Shown piece by piece: positions 10,777 to 23,506 of a DNA stretch of 39,863 bases. Under the pieces are notes generated by a model. The model did no database searches, was not told where the DNA came from, and worked only from the letters and a program-made list of their open reading frames with translations. Each line of letters begins with the position of its first letter. The stretch's first letter is position 1. A program made the position numbers and the translations under genes. Source of the stretch: Helochares maculicollis (taxonomy: Eukaryota; Arthropoda; Insecta; Coleoptera; Hydrophilidae); assembly GCA_033557835.1 (NCBI GenBank), contig JAWQRO010000401.1:1-39863 (forward strand), in the 5' to 3' direction.

Positions 10777-12029
10777 TAAAAGAGACGAACTAAAACAATT
10801 ACATCTTAAATAATAATATTGAACATAATTTGGAATAGATAGAGAGATACATTTTTTGTCTATATTTATAAGCCGATTTCTCATTTAGTTACCATATTAT
10901 CTATTAGTATTTTTAGGAAAATTTTAGCCAATAGTGCCATAAAATATATAATTAAAAACCCGCTATATGAGGTTATGATATGTAAGAAATATGTAATAGA
11001 TGTTGTAAACAAAACTATTTAGTATTTTATATTTATTTGCAATGACAGTGCTTAGAACATTTGCAGGATAAACAAAAATAACTTTTGTGTTATGTTAGTT
11101 CTGAAAATTGAAAATTTGCTTCGGGGACATTTAGTTGGGAGCATAGAAGAAGTGCTGCGTGTGCATAACATATTTGAATTATTGTAGTTTTCTGGTGGTG
11201 CAAATAAATATACTCTCTTCATTTTTCTTAAGTAGAACTTGGGAACAAATAAGAAATATTTAACATATTTCTATCGTTGTTAATGATTTACAGCACTCGA
11301 AACAATATACTAGTGGCAAAAAATAATGTGCGGGACTAGTTTTGTTAAGGGAAGTTTTAGAGTAGAATTATAGTGATAGTCTTATTAGATCTTGGTTATT
11401 ATGTAATTAAGTGAATAAAATATACACTCCAATAGCAAAAGTCTAACAAATTTTGAGTCACAAACTAAAACTGCTATATCATCTTAATTCCACAACGTGA
11501 AGAGGATTTACAATAAAAAAGTAAAATATGCGGCACTAAAAAATATTTGTGCACAGTAAAATATTTATCATGACTATCATGAAAATGTTGCAGTTTTTAA
11601 TAGCATGCAAATCAGCTTTAATTGTCGAATACTCCAATATTCATTGCCACTCAGGAATGTTCTAATTGATCATGAACATTTGATACCTAATGAACACTCA
11701 TTTGAAAACAATGCCGCATATTTGCTGTGCCATCGTTAGAAATCTCAAATTAATTGCATAATTTGAAATCAAACGCAGAGTGAGATCATGACAGATTGCT
11801 TTGATAAAGAACACCTACACCAAACCGTAAACTATCAAACAATTTGATAGCATTTAATTTGATTACTGCAAAACAGTTTCAAATACACGGACAAAACAAT
11901 CAAGTTTAGTTTTTACACCGGCGCCAACAAAAACGTATCCTTGCAGTACAAATGTTGCCAACGCAAAAGATTTCACGTCAAATAATTAATAGGCTTAGCA
12001 TTGTTGCTGCACAACGTCTATTTTTTCAT

Positions 12030-12320
12030 TTAATTTGGATGCAAATTAAAAGCGTCTGGCATAATTAAAGCCGTGTTGCAGCTAGGTCGGGTGCACAGCG
12101 AGTTCTTATCCACGAAGTTATTAATTTGTGAATTTACACAAACGGAAAGTTCGAAACTTTCTGGACAAAGAATTTGAAATAAACAGAGCCATCTAGCTTT
12201 CTTATTAATTATTTGTGAAAAGTAATTTATATTTTCAGTGCAGCGAACACGGGACGTCCATTATGCATTATGCACTGCTGCCGGTGACAAAATTACGCAT
12301 CCATTTATGACTGTCAATTT
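12030..12320. promoter_or_regulatory. Candidate enhancer: POU and homeodomain motif cluster
   Basis: Within 290 bp are an octamer-type site ATGCAAAT (12039-12046) overlapping AATTAA, a TAATTA core (12062-12067), the 12-mer ATGCATTATGCA (12263-12274), and TTTATGAC next to TGTCAATTTA (12304-12321). The last pair resembles a posterior-Hox/Caudal-like site beside a TALE-type TGTCA. The patch is more GC-rich than its flanks. Cluster and motif identity are seen; enhancer function is inference. Confidence 0.25.
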
Positions 12321-13079
12321 AGTGGGAATGGAAAACTCGGATTTTTTAAATATAATTATCTTTGATACTGTTTTTAAAATGACTGATTTTACCTGCACAA
12401 TTTTTTAGAGGGAAATTACTACACAGTACTTGTTTTACGCCATACAAAGACTATATTCCATAAAGGAACAACATATTTGTATTCCCTTTCAGTACATGTT
12501 AAATGGTTATTATATATTATTCCTTGTTGCAATAATCTTTCTGGAATAGAAGCATGCATTATTTTGTGAATTTCGATACTGAAATAGAAATAATTTTACT
12601 TAAGTATTTATAAAAATCATTTTTGTTTGGCATTCAAAGCGTAAAATAAAACCAGTACAAACTTATTAGGCAACCCATTATAATACATTTATGTGCTACA
12701 TACTTACACGTATATCAAAAAGTTGGAGCCACGGGGGTGCCATCTACCTTAAAAGCAGATTAACCTAAAAAACTTTTAGAACACTACCCTGCACTTAACG
12801 CAAAAAATGCGTACAAAGTGACAACGCTTTATTAAAATTTTGGCACAATATAATTAAGTGCTTTTTTTTAAATGGAACGTTCCGCTTTGACACGCAAATC
12901 CATTATAGAATATTTAATCGGAAGGCGCCAAAACAAAACTTGAAAAAAAATTCAATCTACCCTCATTCAGGTGGATGTATCTTAATTTACAGCCAATTTG
13001 TAGAATGGTTTTACTTCGTCCGTATTATAGTGTCGTCTGGCGAAGTCTCATAAAAAATAAAAGAATTTAATTTTGTAAT

Positions 13080-13340
13080 CTCCAGGCTCGGCATGTCTGC
13101 GGATTAAATAAACTGAGCCCTGCGAATAGCGCGTAGGACCTGTAACCACCAAGTTATTATTTCCTGGATAAATAAAAAAGAGGAGATAAGCTCGCACCGT
13201 ACGGGGTCACACGAAGATGAATAAAAACAACCCATAAAGACACCGCCCTCCAACGGGGTTTGTAATTTTGCTTGGCTCGATGTTACGGCTCCACCGTTAT
13301 CTTGTTAAATGCCTAGTTCCGCTCGAATAAAGTTGTCATT
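13080..13340. promoter_or_regulatory. GC-richer patch, possible conserved non-coding DNA
   Basis: About 260 bases are markedly richer in G, C and CG dinucleotides than the neighbouring kilobases, with no open frame of note. They contain GGATTA, several AATAAA/GGATAAATAA runs and TAAAGACACC. There is no transposon similarity. It could be regulatory or an old unrecognised repeat. Confidence 0.15.
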
Positions 13341-15779
13341 ATCCCGACTTTAGCTTTATATGTGCGACTAAATAACGTAAAATTGGAAAAAAGGAAAGCC
13401 AGCAGTTGAAAACACCTGGGACGCATTTGCATTGCTTCTTTATTTTCTGTCTACAAAGGAAGCAAATGTGGCCGTTATCCTTAAAAATCAAAGCAGAAAA
13501 ATGCTATGGTGCTTCACGTTCCTTGCCTGAGCTAAAATAAGATAGGGCGACGGGACGGTGATGTCGCAAGAAAAACTTTATCAAGACGACGACGGATTTT
13601 TTCGATTTGTTTTGCAATTGTTAACGCGTTACCAGCAGAGGAAATTGATTTTTCTTTTGAATTCATCAACATTTGATTCTATTTTTAATTTGTTTTTACT
13701 TTAGATGTGCTAGTAGTGAAGTGTTTTGGATTCAAAGTTTATGGTTTACTTTATATTTATATACTACTAAAAAGAATCAACTTAGCCGACCAATTATTTA
13801 CGAATGTATAATATGATATTTTATTTAACATAGTGTTCGCTTTATTCAATTGATAATACTAAAACCTAGAGACAATTTGGCATTTATTATTTCCATTATT
13901 AAACTAAATATAGAGAGATTAATGTTTGATTTCGCGTAAATAAAGATTCTCTATTTATATATGAACTGTTTAGTCATCCGGTAAAAATCAATATTTGCTA
14001 CTTACTATATGTGAACATAATAAACCAAGTCAGTCTATTGAAATTTAATATGAATCAAGTAAGTGGAGCTTCAGTTTCGCTTGGTAAGATGATTTTAAAG
14101 AATCTTCTTTCTACTTTAGAAATATTAGCAGCAAACAATTTTACAACGGGGATAAACTATGAATATTGGCAATGAGACCTAATGAAAGTTAACGCCTGAA
14201 GCATGTAAGGTTTTAAACACAATACTCAGGCACACCAGAAATGTTCAGAATATCATTTATATAAAACACCTTTAATTACCTATTCCATTTATACGTTCTT
14301 GAAACAAGATTGCTCTTGATTCTAAATTACTGTCTATTCAATTAAAAAAAAATAAACTAAAAAATGTCCAGATTGCCAATCGGTGTGGTAATTTTCACTC
14401 TGCTTTTGGCGCTTCTGTTGCTACCCAGCAAAGTTTGCATTTTATATCTCTTATCTTTTTTACGAGTCACACAGAGAGGCATTTTTTTCTAAGAGATATA
14501 TTTCAAAATCCAGCTAGATTATCTTGGACTCTTTGAATTCTACAAAATCCTCACAGTTTAGTAAATCTGCATCTAGGACAGCAACATTTCTTTTTCGTGG
14601 CATCGATGAGCTAATAAGGATAATCAAATCAAATTCAAATTAAAAACTGTAACTGGTCGGACTCACATGCAAACCTCTTTACACAAGTCCCATGAAATAG
14701 GAGTAGTTTGGGCAATCAGAGAAAACGAATAGAATTTATGGTATCTAATTACAATCCGCGAGATATCAAAGGAGTATTGCAAAAGAATCAATTCATTTGT
14801 AGATTAAATATATACAAAGAATAAAAATAACATCAAGATACTTATATATACAGCAAAAATCTTAAAATATATCAATTTCCAAACTCTATTTTTTCTTAAT
14901 TTCTCTTTAAAATAAAAATATCAAGTAGCATATTTACTCAAAAAATACTCAATTGCTTTCTCTCTTTTATGTGCACATAGAAAAAATGTTACTATCCTTA
15001 TAAAGCCCTAAATTATAGCTTTTATGTTTGCCTATATTCAATGGAAATTTTTGTATTGCATACATGTATATAGATCAATAATTTCATTTTTAATACATCA
15101 TGACGACCACTAGGCTATATTAATATAAACTTGATATACAGTGAAGCACATTGAATGATCTTTATTTACATATAGTGGCTAGTTTGAATATACTTATATG
15201 TTTAGTATATCGCTGGTGTAAAAACAAAGTTTGGCAGTTAGTTTGTTGTGAATCAATGACAAACAAAGAACAAGATTATTTATTTCCCTTCCAACTAAAA
15301 TTTTTGCTCACGTTTTCTCTAGTAAAAATTATCTGTGAACAATCGATATGCAGAGCTAAAATTTAACGTTGCAACAGTAAAAAATTGTTGGCTCTTTCGA
15401 AATTTCAGTTCAGGTTATATCCTAAATGGTACTTGTGTTGATATAAGCTATTTAGTTAGTTAATAAAATTGATACTGTGGGAAAGTCAGTAATTTTTATG
15501 TCATGTTGATGCAGAGATATATGTTGTGCGTTTGTAAACGTAGAACGACAGCCTAAGATTTAGTTGACATAAACATCACGAAATCTTCCCGGAAAATCGA
15601 AACTTTCGGCGGAACAAAATGTGCCAAGGAATATTCGCAACCACTAATTAATATTCTTAGCGAAAGTATAAATTAATTTAATGTTCATGGAAAGCATAAC
15701 TTGCAAGAGTCTGGCTAACTTTGCGACCACATATCTAAGTTACCGAAGTTCTAGGTTGATAAATGTAACAAATAGGTTG

Positions 15780-15930
15780 TGCACGTCTGTATGGTAATAG
15801 AGCACGTCGACCGACGCCATGTTGCCAAGTCAGTGCAGGCTCGCGGGGTAATTAGCACCAAGAGATTGATGTTATTGCGCCTCGCCACTGTTCTTGTTCT
15901 TAATTAACTTCGTACCGCCGTTTTGTCTGT
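15780..15930. promoter_or_regulatory. GC-richer patch with TAATTA cores
   Basis: This 150-base island with many CG and GC steps contains GGGGTAATTAGCACC (about 15845) and CTTAATTAAC (about 15899). No coding frame is evident. Regulatory function is only suggested by composition and the homeodomain-type cores. Confidence 0.15.
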
Positions 15931-17513
15931 CCAACTCGAAACTTATTTTAAAGTTTGCAATATTCATATACTTTAATGCACCTGAAACAGGGCGCTAGCG
16001 ATGCTATCAAATAGGCGGAACAACTTATTAAGTAAACAGAAGTTCCTTGCTCTCCCTATCTCATTCTCAGATTCATAAACATACTAGACGCATAAAATAT
16101 ACAAACTCAGACTGCTTGGTGTCAAGCGGAAATGAGAACTTTGATATTAGAAAACACTGCTTTGATATACTTGGTGAACATGTGCAAGGCAATTCTAGCA
16201 GACATCAGCGCGACTCGATGCATTTTAACACTGCATTGCAGTAATGAGAACACTTGTTTAGAAATAGTGAGTTTAACAATAAAGAAATAAACTATCAAAT
16301 TGCAGTATATTAAGAATAAGAATGAAAATGAGAGTTAGAAGATACTCAAATAGATTTCCTGAAAATTTTCCAAATTTAAAATATATAAGATAGACAAAAG
16401 TTGCTTAATATTAATCTAAAACAATCGGGTAACCATCTTAGTGCTATATTTATTTTTATTTTTTAGTATCTATTAAATATTCACCAATTCAAGGAGCAAA
16501 GTTGCAGCAACAATGTGAACTTTATTGCTTAAAGGAAAATTCTCTTTAGTTTAAATACCAAGTTTGATTAAATATTATTTCTAGATCTATCACTAAGAGG
16601 CTTCAGTAAAATCAGCTGTAGTACTTTTTTTTGCTAGGAATTTTCACTATGTTTTTCTTGCTCAATCTAAGGAAATTTCGACCTAACCTAAAATATCTTT
16701 CTAGTAAATCATAAATTTTCATTTTCAAATTGTTGACCTTGGCTCATTTTCTGGAACATTTCTCAAAATATGCACTTATGAGTTTAATAAATAGATGTGT
16801 TACAACGATATCTCATAGGCAACAAGTCAACATGCAATTCAAGCTGAGTTGAAATAAATTTAGAAATTCAATGTCAATATCGTTGAGTTAAGATTTTATA
16901 ATAATAGAACTTTGATTGTTCAAATATCTATAGTAAAATACGTGTTGCAAGAACTGGCGCTGTAACGTATAAGTTACCTAGAATGTCAAATTGAATTTAT
17001 TTTATCATGAACATCAAAAAATTTGCGGGCCAGTATAAATAGAAAATATGTGCAAACGAGACACTCGATACTCAAAAATGTATTCAAAACTATTGATTTA
17101 TATTTTAGGCAATCTTTGTTAAGCCCCAATACTTGGAAAAGACTAGAAGTAGACTTTTTATAACTTTAAGCCAAAAGTATTACCAAATTTTGAGTATCAA
17201 AATTGGTAAAAATTTGCACCAAGTGTTCAACTTTTTTTATACTAATCGTGATAAATACCTCAGACTAGCAATAACAATTGAGTATTGGACTGTGACTAAG
17301 ATACTCATTATTTTGATCGTATTTTGAATTTTCAAAACTTACGTTTGGTTCAATTTGCCCACCTACAAAATAAAGTGGTACAATATATTCGGTTTTTGGA
17401 TAAATATTGCGATGACGCTTAAATATTATGTATTATTTCACTGATGTATAAACTTTTTTCAGAGCTAAAATATATTACTTACTAATGTATATACGAGATT
17501 TATAAATTAAATA

Positions 17514-18712
17514 ATGGGACTGAGTTTTTTCACTTGTTTATTCCAATAAACTTACAAGTCAACATTGTCTCCTTCAAAGTAACTGCCTTCTAAAGTCACG
17601 TAGCCCTGGAGACGTTTCTTCTACTCCTCATACCATCGGTGGGGCACGGATATTGGAATAACCTTCAGCTGGTCACTTACAGCCATTTGAATGTTTTCCA
17701 GTGTCCCAAAATGATGTCCCTTGAGGCGATTCTTCAATTTCGGAAAAAGGAAAAAGTCACAAGGACTCAATTCGGGCGAATAAAAAGGCTGAGGAGCAAC
17801 AGGAATATTATTACTGGCCAAGCAATGGTTCACTGAAATTGTTGTGTGAGAAGGTGCATTGTCATGATCCAACACTCAGCTGGTTTAGATGTTTGATCTC
17901 ACACGCATGATTCTTTTTCGAAGTGTTTCAAGAACCTCTCGGTAAAAGAGTTGATTAACTTGAGGCACAGACTCTTTGTGCACGATTCCCTGCCTATCAA
18001 AAAACACCAAATCAGTATGCTTTTGATCCAGTCCATGCTCTAGAGCTGGGTTCCCGGGTCGTATTCAAACACCCAAGACTCTTCACCAGTAATGACATGT
18101 TCCAAAAAATGGAGATCATTCTCTATCGATTCAAATAAGTCAATGCTCGTGCCCTCTTATTGTTCTTTTGGTCCTGAGAGAGGCTTTTCGGTACCATATT
18201 GGGGCAGATCTTTGTTATCTCCAATTTATTGATCAAATTCTGATGAACAGTGGTGAGATTCAAATTCAACTCTTCCTCAATTATTCTGACTGCCAAACGA
18301 CGATCTCAACTCACAAGATTCCAGACTCTAACGACATTTTCAGCGATTTTTGAAGCTAAGGGCCTTCCGCAAGGTTCATCTTCAATTGACTCTCTTCCTT
18401 CTGAAAATTCCTTAAACCTGGGCCCTTGACAAAACACTGTCTCCGTACGGCTGCTGAAGTTTTGTAAATGATTCCGTTGCGTTGTGTCCAAGTCTGAAGC
18501 AAAATTTGATACTACATCGTTGCTCGTAATTATTGTCATTCATTTCAGAACATACAAGAAAAATCTGTTGCACTAAACAAATCACTACAGAAAATTAACT
18601 TGATTCAGCGTCTTTAAGCTCTTGCTGATGACGCATCACGTGTTTACCTAATTCCCTTCCATGTCCCACTTCCCCAGTGTTGCCAGATCAAACACTACGC
18701 TACCAGTCTCAT
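17514..18712 (-). mobile_element. Mariner copy D, near full length (about 1199 bp)
   Basis: The boundaries rest on a short inverted repeat: ATGGGACTG from 17514 on the plus strand, and ATGAGACTGG read inward from 18712 on the minus strand, each flanked by TA (17512-17513 and 18713-18714). Eight of the first nine positions match; similarity of the two ends beyond that is weak. The transposase relic (17552-18543, minus) sits at the expected place between them. The protein is related to copy B but is clearly a different lineage. Confidence 0.8.
17552..18543 (-). pseudogene. Mariner transposase relic D
   Basis: The preferred start is the ATG at 18543, because its frame gives NDNNYEQRCSIKFCFRLG, the N-terminal helix-turn-helix start of this group. 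That frame breaks after LSRAQV, where about 11 bases coding for the Phe-Arg-Trp block are missing; the next frame continues EFSEGRESIEDEP. Later blocks are VITGEESWV, IVHKE, LDHDNAPSHT, PELSPCDFFLFPKLKNRLKG, HHFGTLENIQ and finally GSYFEGDNVDL before the stop at 17552-17554. The first catalytic Asp is replaced by Glu (GAA at 18082-18084). The second (DHDNAPSH) and third (SPCDFF) are kept, with the family 34-residue spacing region readable in one open frame. Several stops and frame changes lie in the middle. Confidence 0.92.
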
Positions 18713-18714
18713 TA

Positions 18715-19164
18715 CTTAATTTACATACTTCGTATGACCAATAATGGATAAGTCACCAAAATTTCAAAATCGTTGCTAAGTTTTACCCAACGCAAAATAA
18801 AGACTATACTGTTAATTAAATAGTTACCTCTGAGTACATTAACAAAGAGAAATACAAGTACTATAGATTATAAAAACCTACCTACATAATTTTTAGTTAG
18901 GGATATAGCGATGCTCTTTGTCGATGCTATACTTGATTAAAAATCTAGTAATATTGACTACAGCATGAGCGATAATGTAACGAGTCCAGAATACTGTTGT
19001 TTTAGATGGTATCAGAAAAACATCAGTCAAAATCAGCAAGTGATGCTGACAGTAATTACTTTTAATGGCGTATCCAAATCCTGGCTATAACTATCAACTA
19101 ACATTTAAAGAAAACTGAATGGTTCTAAATCGTCCAAATTAAATATTGCAATTCAAGTTCATTT
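18715..19164. other. 450-bp spacer between mariner copies D and E
   Basis: AT-rich sequence with no gene or repeat that I recognise separates two mariner elements of different lineages inserted in the same orientation. Confidence 0.6.
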
Positions 19165-19166
19165 CA

Positions 19167-20441
19167 GTGAGTACAAATACTTTTCCGCTGTTTTTTTAAA
19201 AAGAATTGGATATTTATTGAAACAGAACGGTAGTTTAAGTTTATTCATAGTAGTGTCCATCACTAGCAACCACTTTTTCCCATCTCTCAGGCAGCCTTTG
19301 GATTCCACATATGAAGAACTCCTTATCTTTTGAGGCTATCCACGTATCAACCCAATTGTAGGTATCTTTATGTTGTGAACCGCTGGTCCGACAGAGCATG
19401 TGGCATTGACCGGAACAGATAATAGTTGGATGGCGCTATGTCTGGTGCACACGGCGGGTGGGGTAACACTTCCCAATCAAATGTTTTCAAATAGTTTTTC
19501 ACTGGAACCGCTACATGCGGACGAGCATTGTCATGGAGCAGAATTATTTTGTCGTGTCTAGAATAGTATTGAGGGCGTTTTTCCTTTAGAGCACGGCTCA
19601 ATCTCATCAATTGTGTTCTGTAAAGAGTTCCAGTGATGGTTTCGCTCGGATTAAGCAACTTGTAAAACACCACACCCAGCTGATCCCACCATATACACAG
19701 TATGAGTTTTTTCCGTGAATATTTGGTTTTGCTGTGGATGTTGACCCGTCGCTATGTTTTCCCCATGCTTTTCTTCTTTTTAGGTTGTCGTAATGTATCC
19801 ATTTCTCATCCCCGTTGACGATTCGATGTAAAAAACCTTTTTTGTGCCTGGCTAGCAGCGTTCACTCATGCATAATCGGCGTTCAATATCTCTTGGTTTC
19901 AATTCGTATGGAACCCAATTTCCTTGTTAATGAATCATTCCTAATGATTTTAAACGATGTGAAACTGCTTGCTGAGTGACTTCCAATGTAAGAGCAAGCT
20001 CCTTTTGTGTTTGAGACTAATCTTTCTCCAATAATTGTTCCAATTCTGCATCTTCGTAAATTTTAGGCCTTCCACTGCAGTCTTTGTATTCTACATCAAA
20101 ATCACCATTTTTAAACTTTTGAAACCACTCCTGATACGTTCTCTCACTCAAAGCAGCTTCATTATATGCTCCTACAAGCAATCGATGCGCTTCAGCTGCA
20201 ATTTTTTTTAAATTAAAGAAATAAATTATAAGTTCCCGCAAATGACAATTATTTGGTTCAAATTTAGACATTTTCAGCTCAAGAAATTTATATTTTACTA
20301 GCACGGAGTCACTAATATAGTAAGGTTATGGTATTTTAGAACGAACAGACTAATTTTTAAGCCGGTTATCATCTGCAAATTCTACCGAAAGCCGCACCCC
20401 GCGACACCTTCCTTAAAACGGCGGAAACTTGCTTGTACTCC
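19167..20441 (-). mobile_element. Mariner copy E, full length (about 1275 bp)
   Basis: The terminal inverted repeats are well preserved. The left end reads GTGAGTACAAATACTTTTCC from 19167, and the right end, read inward from 20441, is GGAGTACAAGCAAGTTTCCG. With one gap about 22 of 27 positions agree, ending in a shared GTTTT. The right end is flanked by TA (20442-20443); the left flank reads CA (19165-19166), probably a mutated TA. About 170 bp of 5' UTR precede the transposase start at 20271. The protein start resembles the mauritiana-type (Mos1-like) mariner group. Confidence 0.9.
19241..20271 (-). pseudogene. Mariner transposase relic E
   Basis: At about 1031 bp this matches the usual 340-350 codon size. 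From the ATG at 20271 the N-terminal DNA-binding part reads MSKFEPNNCHLREL, then RTYQEWFQKFKNGDFDV and GRPKIYEDAELEQLL. A TAG at 20017-20019 and a TAA within the segment before QGNWVPYELK interrupt it, and frameshifts follow near 19850 and 19368. The catalytic core shows the first Asp in NGDEKWIHYD (19808-19810) and the second in LLHDNARPH (19530-19532), but the third is Asn (APSNYYLF, AAC at 19425-19427). Exactly 34 residues separate the second position from the third, the DD34D signature. The end reads LPERWEKVVASDGHYYE before the stop. Context: one of two minus-strand mariners only 450 bp apart. Confidence 0.95.
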
Positions 20442-20672
20442 TAATAATATTATTAGTATTTTGTAACTGATACTCTGTACTGTAAAAAATTGCAGAACAT
20501 ATTATGTAAAAACAAAATAAACATCTCACGAAAACAAATAGACAATTTAAAACAAGCTTCATTCTTAAAACATAATAGCGAATCATTGTTATTCCCAGAA
20601 ATGTCAAAAGGGAACAAAACAAAAAAACCTTTGCTCTTAATTATAAATTCTTGTACAGACAGCGTTAGTTAT

Positions 20673-20691
20673 AAGCAAGCAAGCAAGCAAG
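20673..20691 (+). repeat. Short (AAGC)n microsatellite
   Basis: Four tandem AAGC units plus AAG. It is very short and of no evident function. Confidence 0.9.
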
Positions 20692-23481
20692 AAAGTTAAG
20701 GAAATATTCGTGTATAAAGATTTGCGTTTCCTTACACGAAGAGAACTTGCAAGTCAGTGCTTGAGGTGTAGTTTCCGAGAGAGCTTCTAGTTTGAGAGCA
20801 TGCACCATGATTACCAACAATAGCCTTTCTACATGGAGATGTCTATCCGAATTAAACAACTATACAGGCTTGTTTTTCACAAAACCCAGCTACTTCAAGT
20901 AGCCCTCCAGACACTACACGCCTTCTTGTTCTTTTACAGCCCCAAAACTTTTAGAATTGCCGTTAGTGCTCCGCTTCCCGAATAAAATAACACAAAAAAA
21001 CAGTTTTCTCTTTGTTCCCCCGCATAAAATTCGTTCGCCACAAAGCCGACGACTTTTAGCTCTCCAAATCCCCCGCTCCCCCTCCCCAATAAAAGCTTTC
21101 GGGGTAATTACAGATTTTATGTAGCGTTAAATACAAAATCAAATTCCAATCGCTTTTTAATTGCTATTATTGTGCCGAAAAATGTTTCTGCCTATAGCTC
21201 GCATATCCGCTAAACATTTTGGATTTTACTGAGCTGTGCTCCAGATTAAAGGCGACTATCATACCAAGCTTCATTGATTTTTAAATAAAATACGGCGAAA
21301 AGTCGAAACTTTCCGTTAAAAGCTTGCTTTTTTGCTACGTTCTCTAATTTTAGGGAGAATATTTTTTATTCCGAACAGATAACATCGCTACGATTACATG
21401 GTTATTACGTTTATTTTCAAACCTATATTTGTGAGATAAACATCTGCAATTCCAGCGTTTTTATTGCTTCCTATGTAAAAAATAATAAAATGTAGGGAGA
21501 TGATGGACAGATTAACGTATTTATGTTGGTTAGATTATAAGGGCGTATAATATCATGGAGAGGCCTACGTGTACTACTGTAAAATTTCTGATGAGAAAAA
21601 TTTTAATCACACGTTATTTATATTATATTCTAGAGATAATTGCCTTGAACAGCTTATTGGTTTAATTACAGTAATTTTAGAAGGAAAGTAAGTTATTGAT
21701 ATTCTCACCATACATCAGAGTAAAGTATAGGACTACGCATTGGGACAATTTCTATTTGGTTTTTGGAATTGTATTGTTCGAAAGTCCTTAATATACTAGT
21801 AATTTCGTTTGCAAAAATGTTTCACCCGGAGGGAATAGAAGTTCTTAATGTGAAAGTGAAATATTCACGTATATTTAGGGTGTTAAAACTTCAATTCACC
21901 ACATTTAAGCCCTGGAGGATACAAGATACAAGGGCGTAATTCGAAACTGTAGATAACTAACTTTCATACTGCTTAAGTGGAAAGACGAGTCTTGGAAATT
22001 ATAATCAACATCGCTTTAACTCACAGAAATTCTTTAAACATGTTAATTTAATTCTCGTGATGTACATAGAGCATCATGACATGGGAGAAGAGATTTCGCT
22101 TTTTCAATGTGTGTGTTATTTTTGCTGTAAATTTGAACATATTGTTAGAGGAGTGAAAGAGGAAATTAAATTTCGATTAAAACATTTGACTATTTTCTGA
22201 CTGTTTAGACTTAGTCTATCGCCAAAGTAATTGTTCAGGGGCAGCTTTATTTACAACTTTTTGATTTCTGTAAATATTTTTGTTTCTGAATTTGAGCTCC
22301 TGCTATTATTCAAGTTCAATCGATCACTCTGATACTTGCCAAATGTCTTAAATCCACTTCAGTCAACTTCAACCAATATCTAGTGGAAATGCGTCAACAT
22401 TTGTGCTGTTTGCAGTGTTAATATGTGGACCAAAGCAAATATGTCTGGTGGCAAGACAGGTATGCGAATGAATTTTGCCACTAGCTGCAGATTGTATTGT
22501 AATTTGATCTGTAACAAGCACAAATGAGATTATACACGAAAGGATCACTGTTCCTAGTGGTACATAGTTTATCTGAGACCGCAACAGGCAACTACCGTCC
22601 AATTAGGTCTTACACATCACATACCTAACAATTGACGACGAACTAAGAGGAATGTTTCATTTGGCATTAGAGCTGGTTGCTTCTGATCATTCTACTCCCA
22701 TTTCGGTTTATTGAAATAGTTTGTTTGCGGTTCAGAGGTTAACGAGCTACGAAGTAATAACGATCATTTGAGACATTCGCTCCATCATTGACTGGTTATA
22801 TCAAAGACCTGTAATTGGGTTGTTGCTGATGTTAAATTACCGAATAAAACTCTCCCAACTGGCGTAAAACTTGCTCCTATAAATAAATGGAAAAACTCTA
22901 TATCGTCAGACTGAACCATACTTAGTTAAGTTTGCTCATAAAATTTGATTTTCATACTTGGGTTCTCAAGACTTTTATTAGTTATTATATATTTCTATTG
23001 AATTCAAACCTTTGTAAAATATGAAAAAAAATTATTTAGGATTTTAACGTGACGATGTTTTGTTGATTAAAATGTGAAACACACTTAATTATATTTGCAA
23101 TTTAAGTAACTTCAATTACGAGTAATAAATAATATCGTTTAGCTAGTTTCTCTTCGTTTGAATAATATCATAAGTTACAGTAAACTATAGTTCAAATTTT
23201 ACCTGCTAAAAATTCATAGCGCAAACTCTGGTTTTAAAATTAGAAACGGGACAAAACTTAACTCTTTCGTTTTTGCTTTTACTGCAAAAACTCATTAAAT
23301 ATTTTCTTCGCGGCACAGCAAATTAACTTTACCCGTTTCTGAAAAACTTATACATAATTTACCCTTGTAATAATGCCATCCAAATTATAACGTCCAAGAA
23401 ACTCTTAGCTATAAAACTAAAAACTTTCTATTATTTTCGCCCACGGAAGAAGTTTGCCAAGAAAAATTTTAAAAATGTAAC

Positions 23482-23506
23482 ATTCAATTTAAATTTTAAA
23501 TTGAAT
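23482..23506. repeat. 25-bp AT-rich near-perfect palindrome
   Basis: ATTCAATTTAAA and TTTAAATTGAAT form perfect 12-bp arms around a single T. A cruciform or a paired homeodomain/MADS-like site is conceivable. In AT-rich DNA chance is also plausible. Confidence 0.85.

Larger units (their letters stand above)
10779..17511. other. AT-rich non-coding stretch, about 6.7 kb
   Basis: I see no gene, RNA gene or transposon. Chance frames such as those at 15151-15366, 16047-16244 and 17133-17327 have no family features. Three less AT-rich patches stand out (about 12030-12320, 13080-13340 and 15780-15930) and are listed as candidate regulatory DNA. Confidence 0.6.

Noticed and set aside
17639..17836. 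65-codon plus-strand frame
   Set aside because: It is the antisense shadow of mariner transposase relic D.
21060..21095. C-rich patch as a minus-strand G-quadruplex
   Set aside because: Only three adjacent tracts of at least three bases are present; a fourth is about 40-50 bases away, too far for the usual loop limits.
22369..22602. 77-codon minus-strand frame with a hydrophobic stretch (VILSCIISFVLV)
   Set aside because: It could suggest a membrane segment, but there is no recognisable family, and acceptor-like sites nearby are weak and ambiguous.
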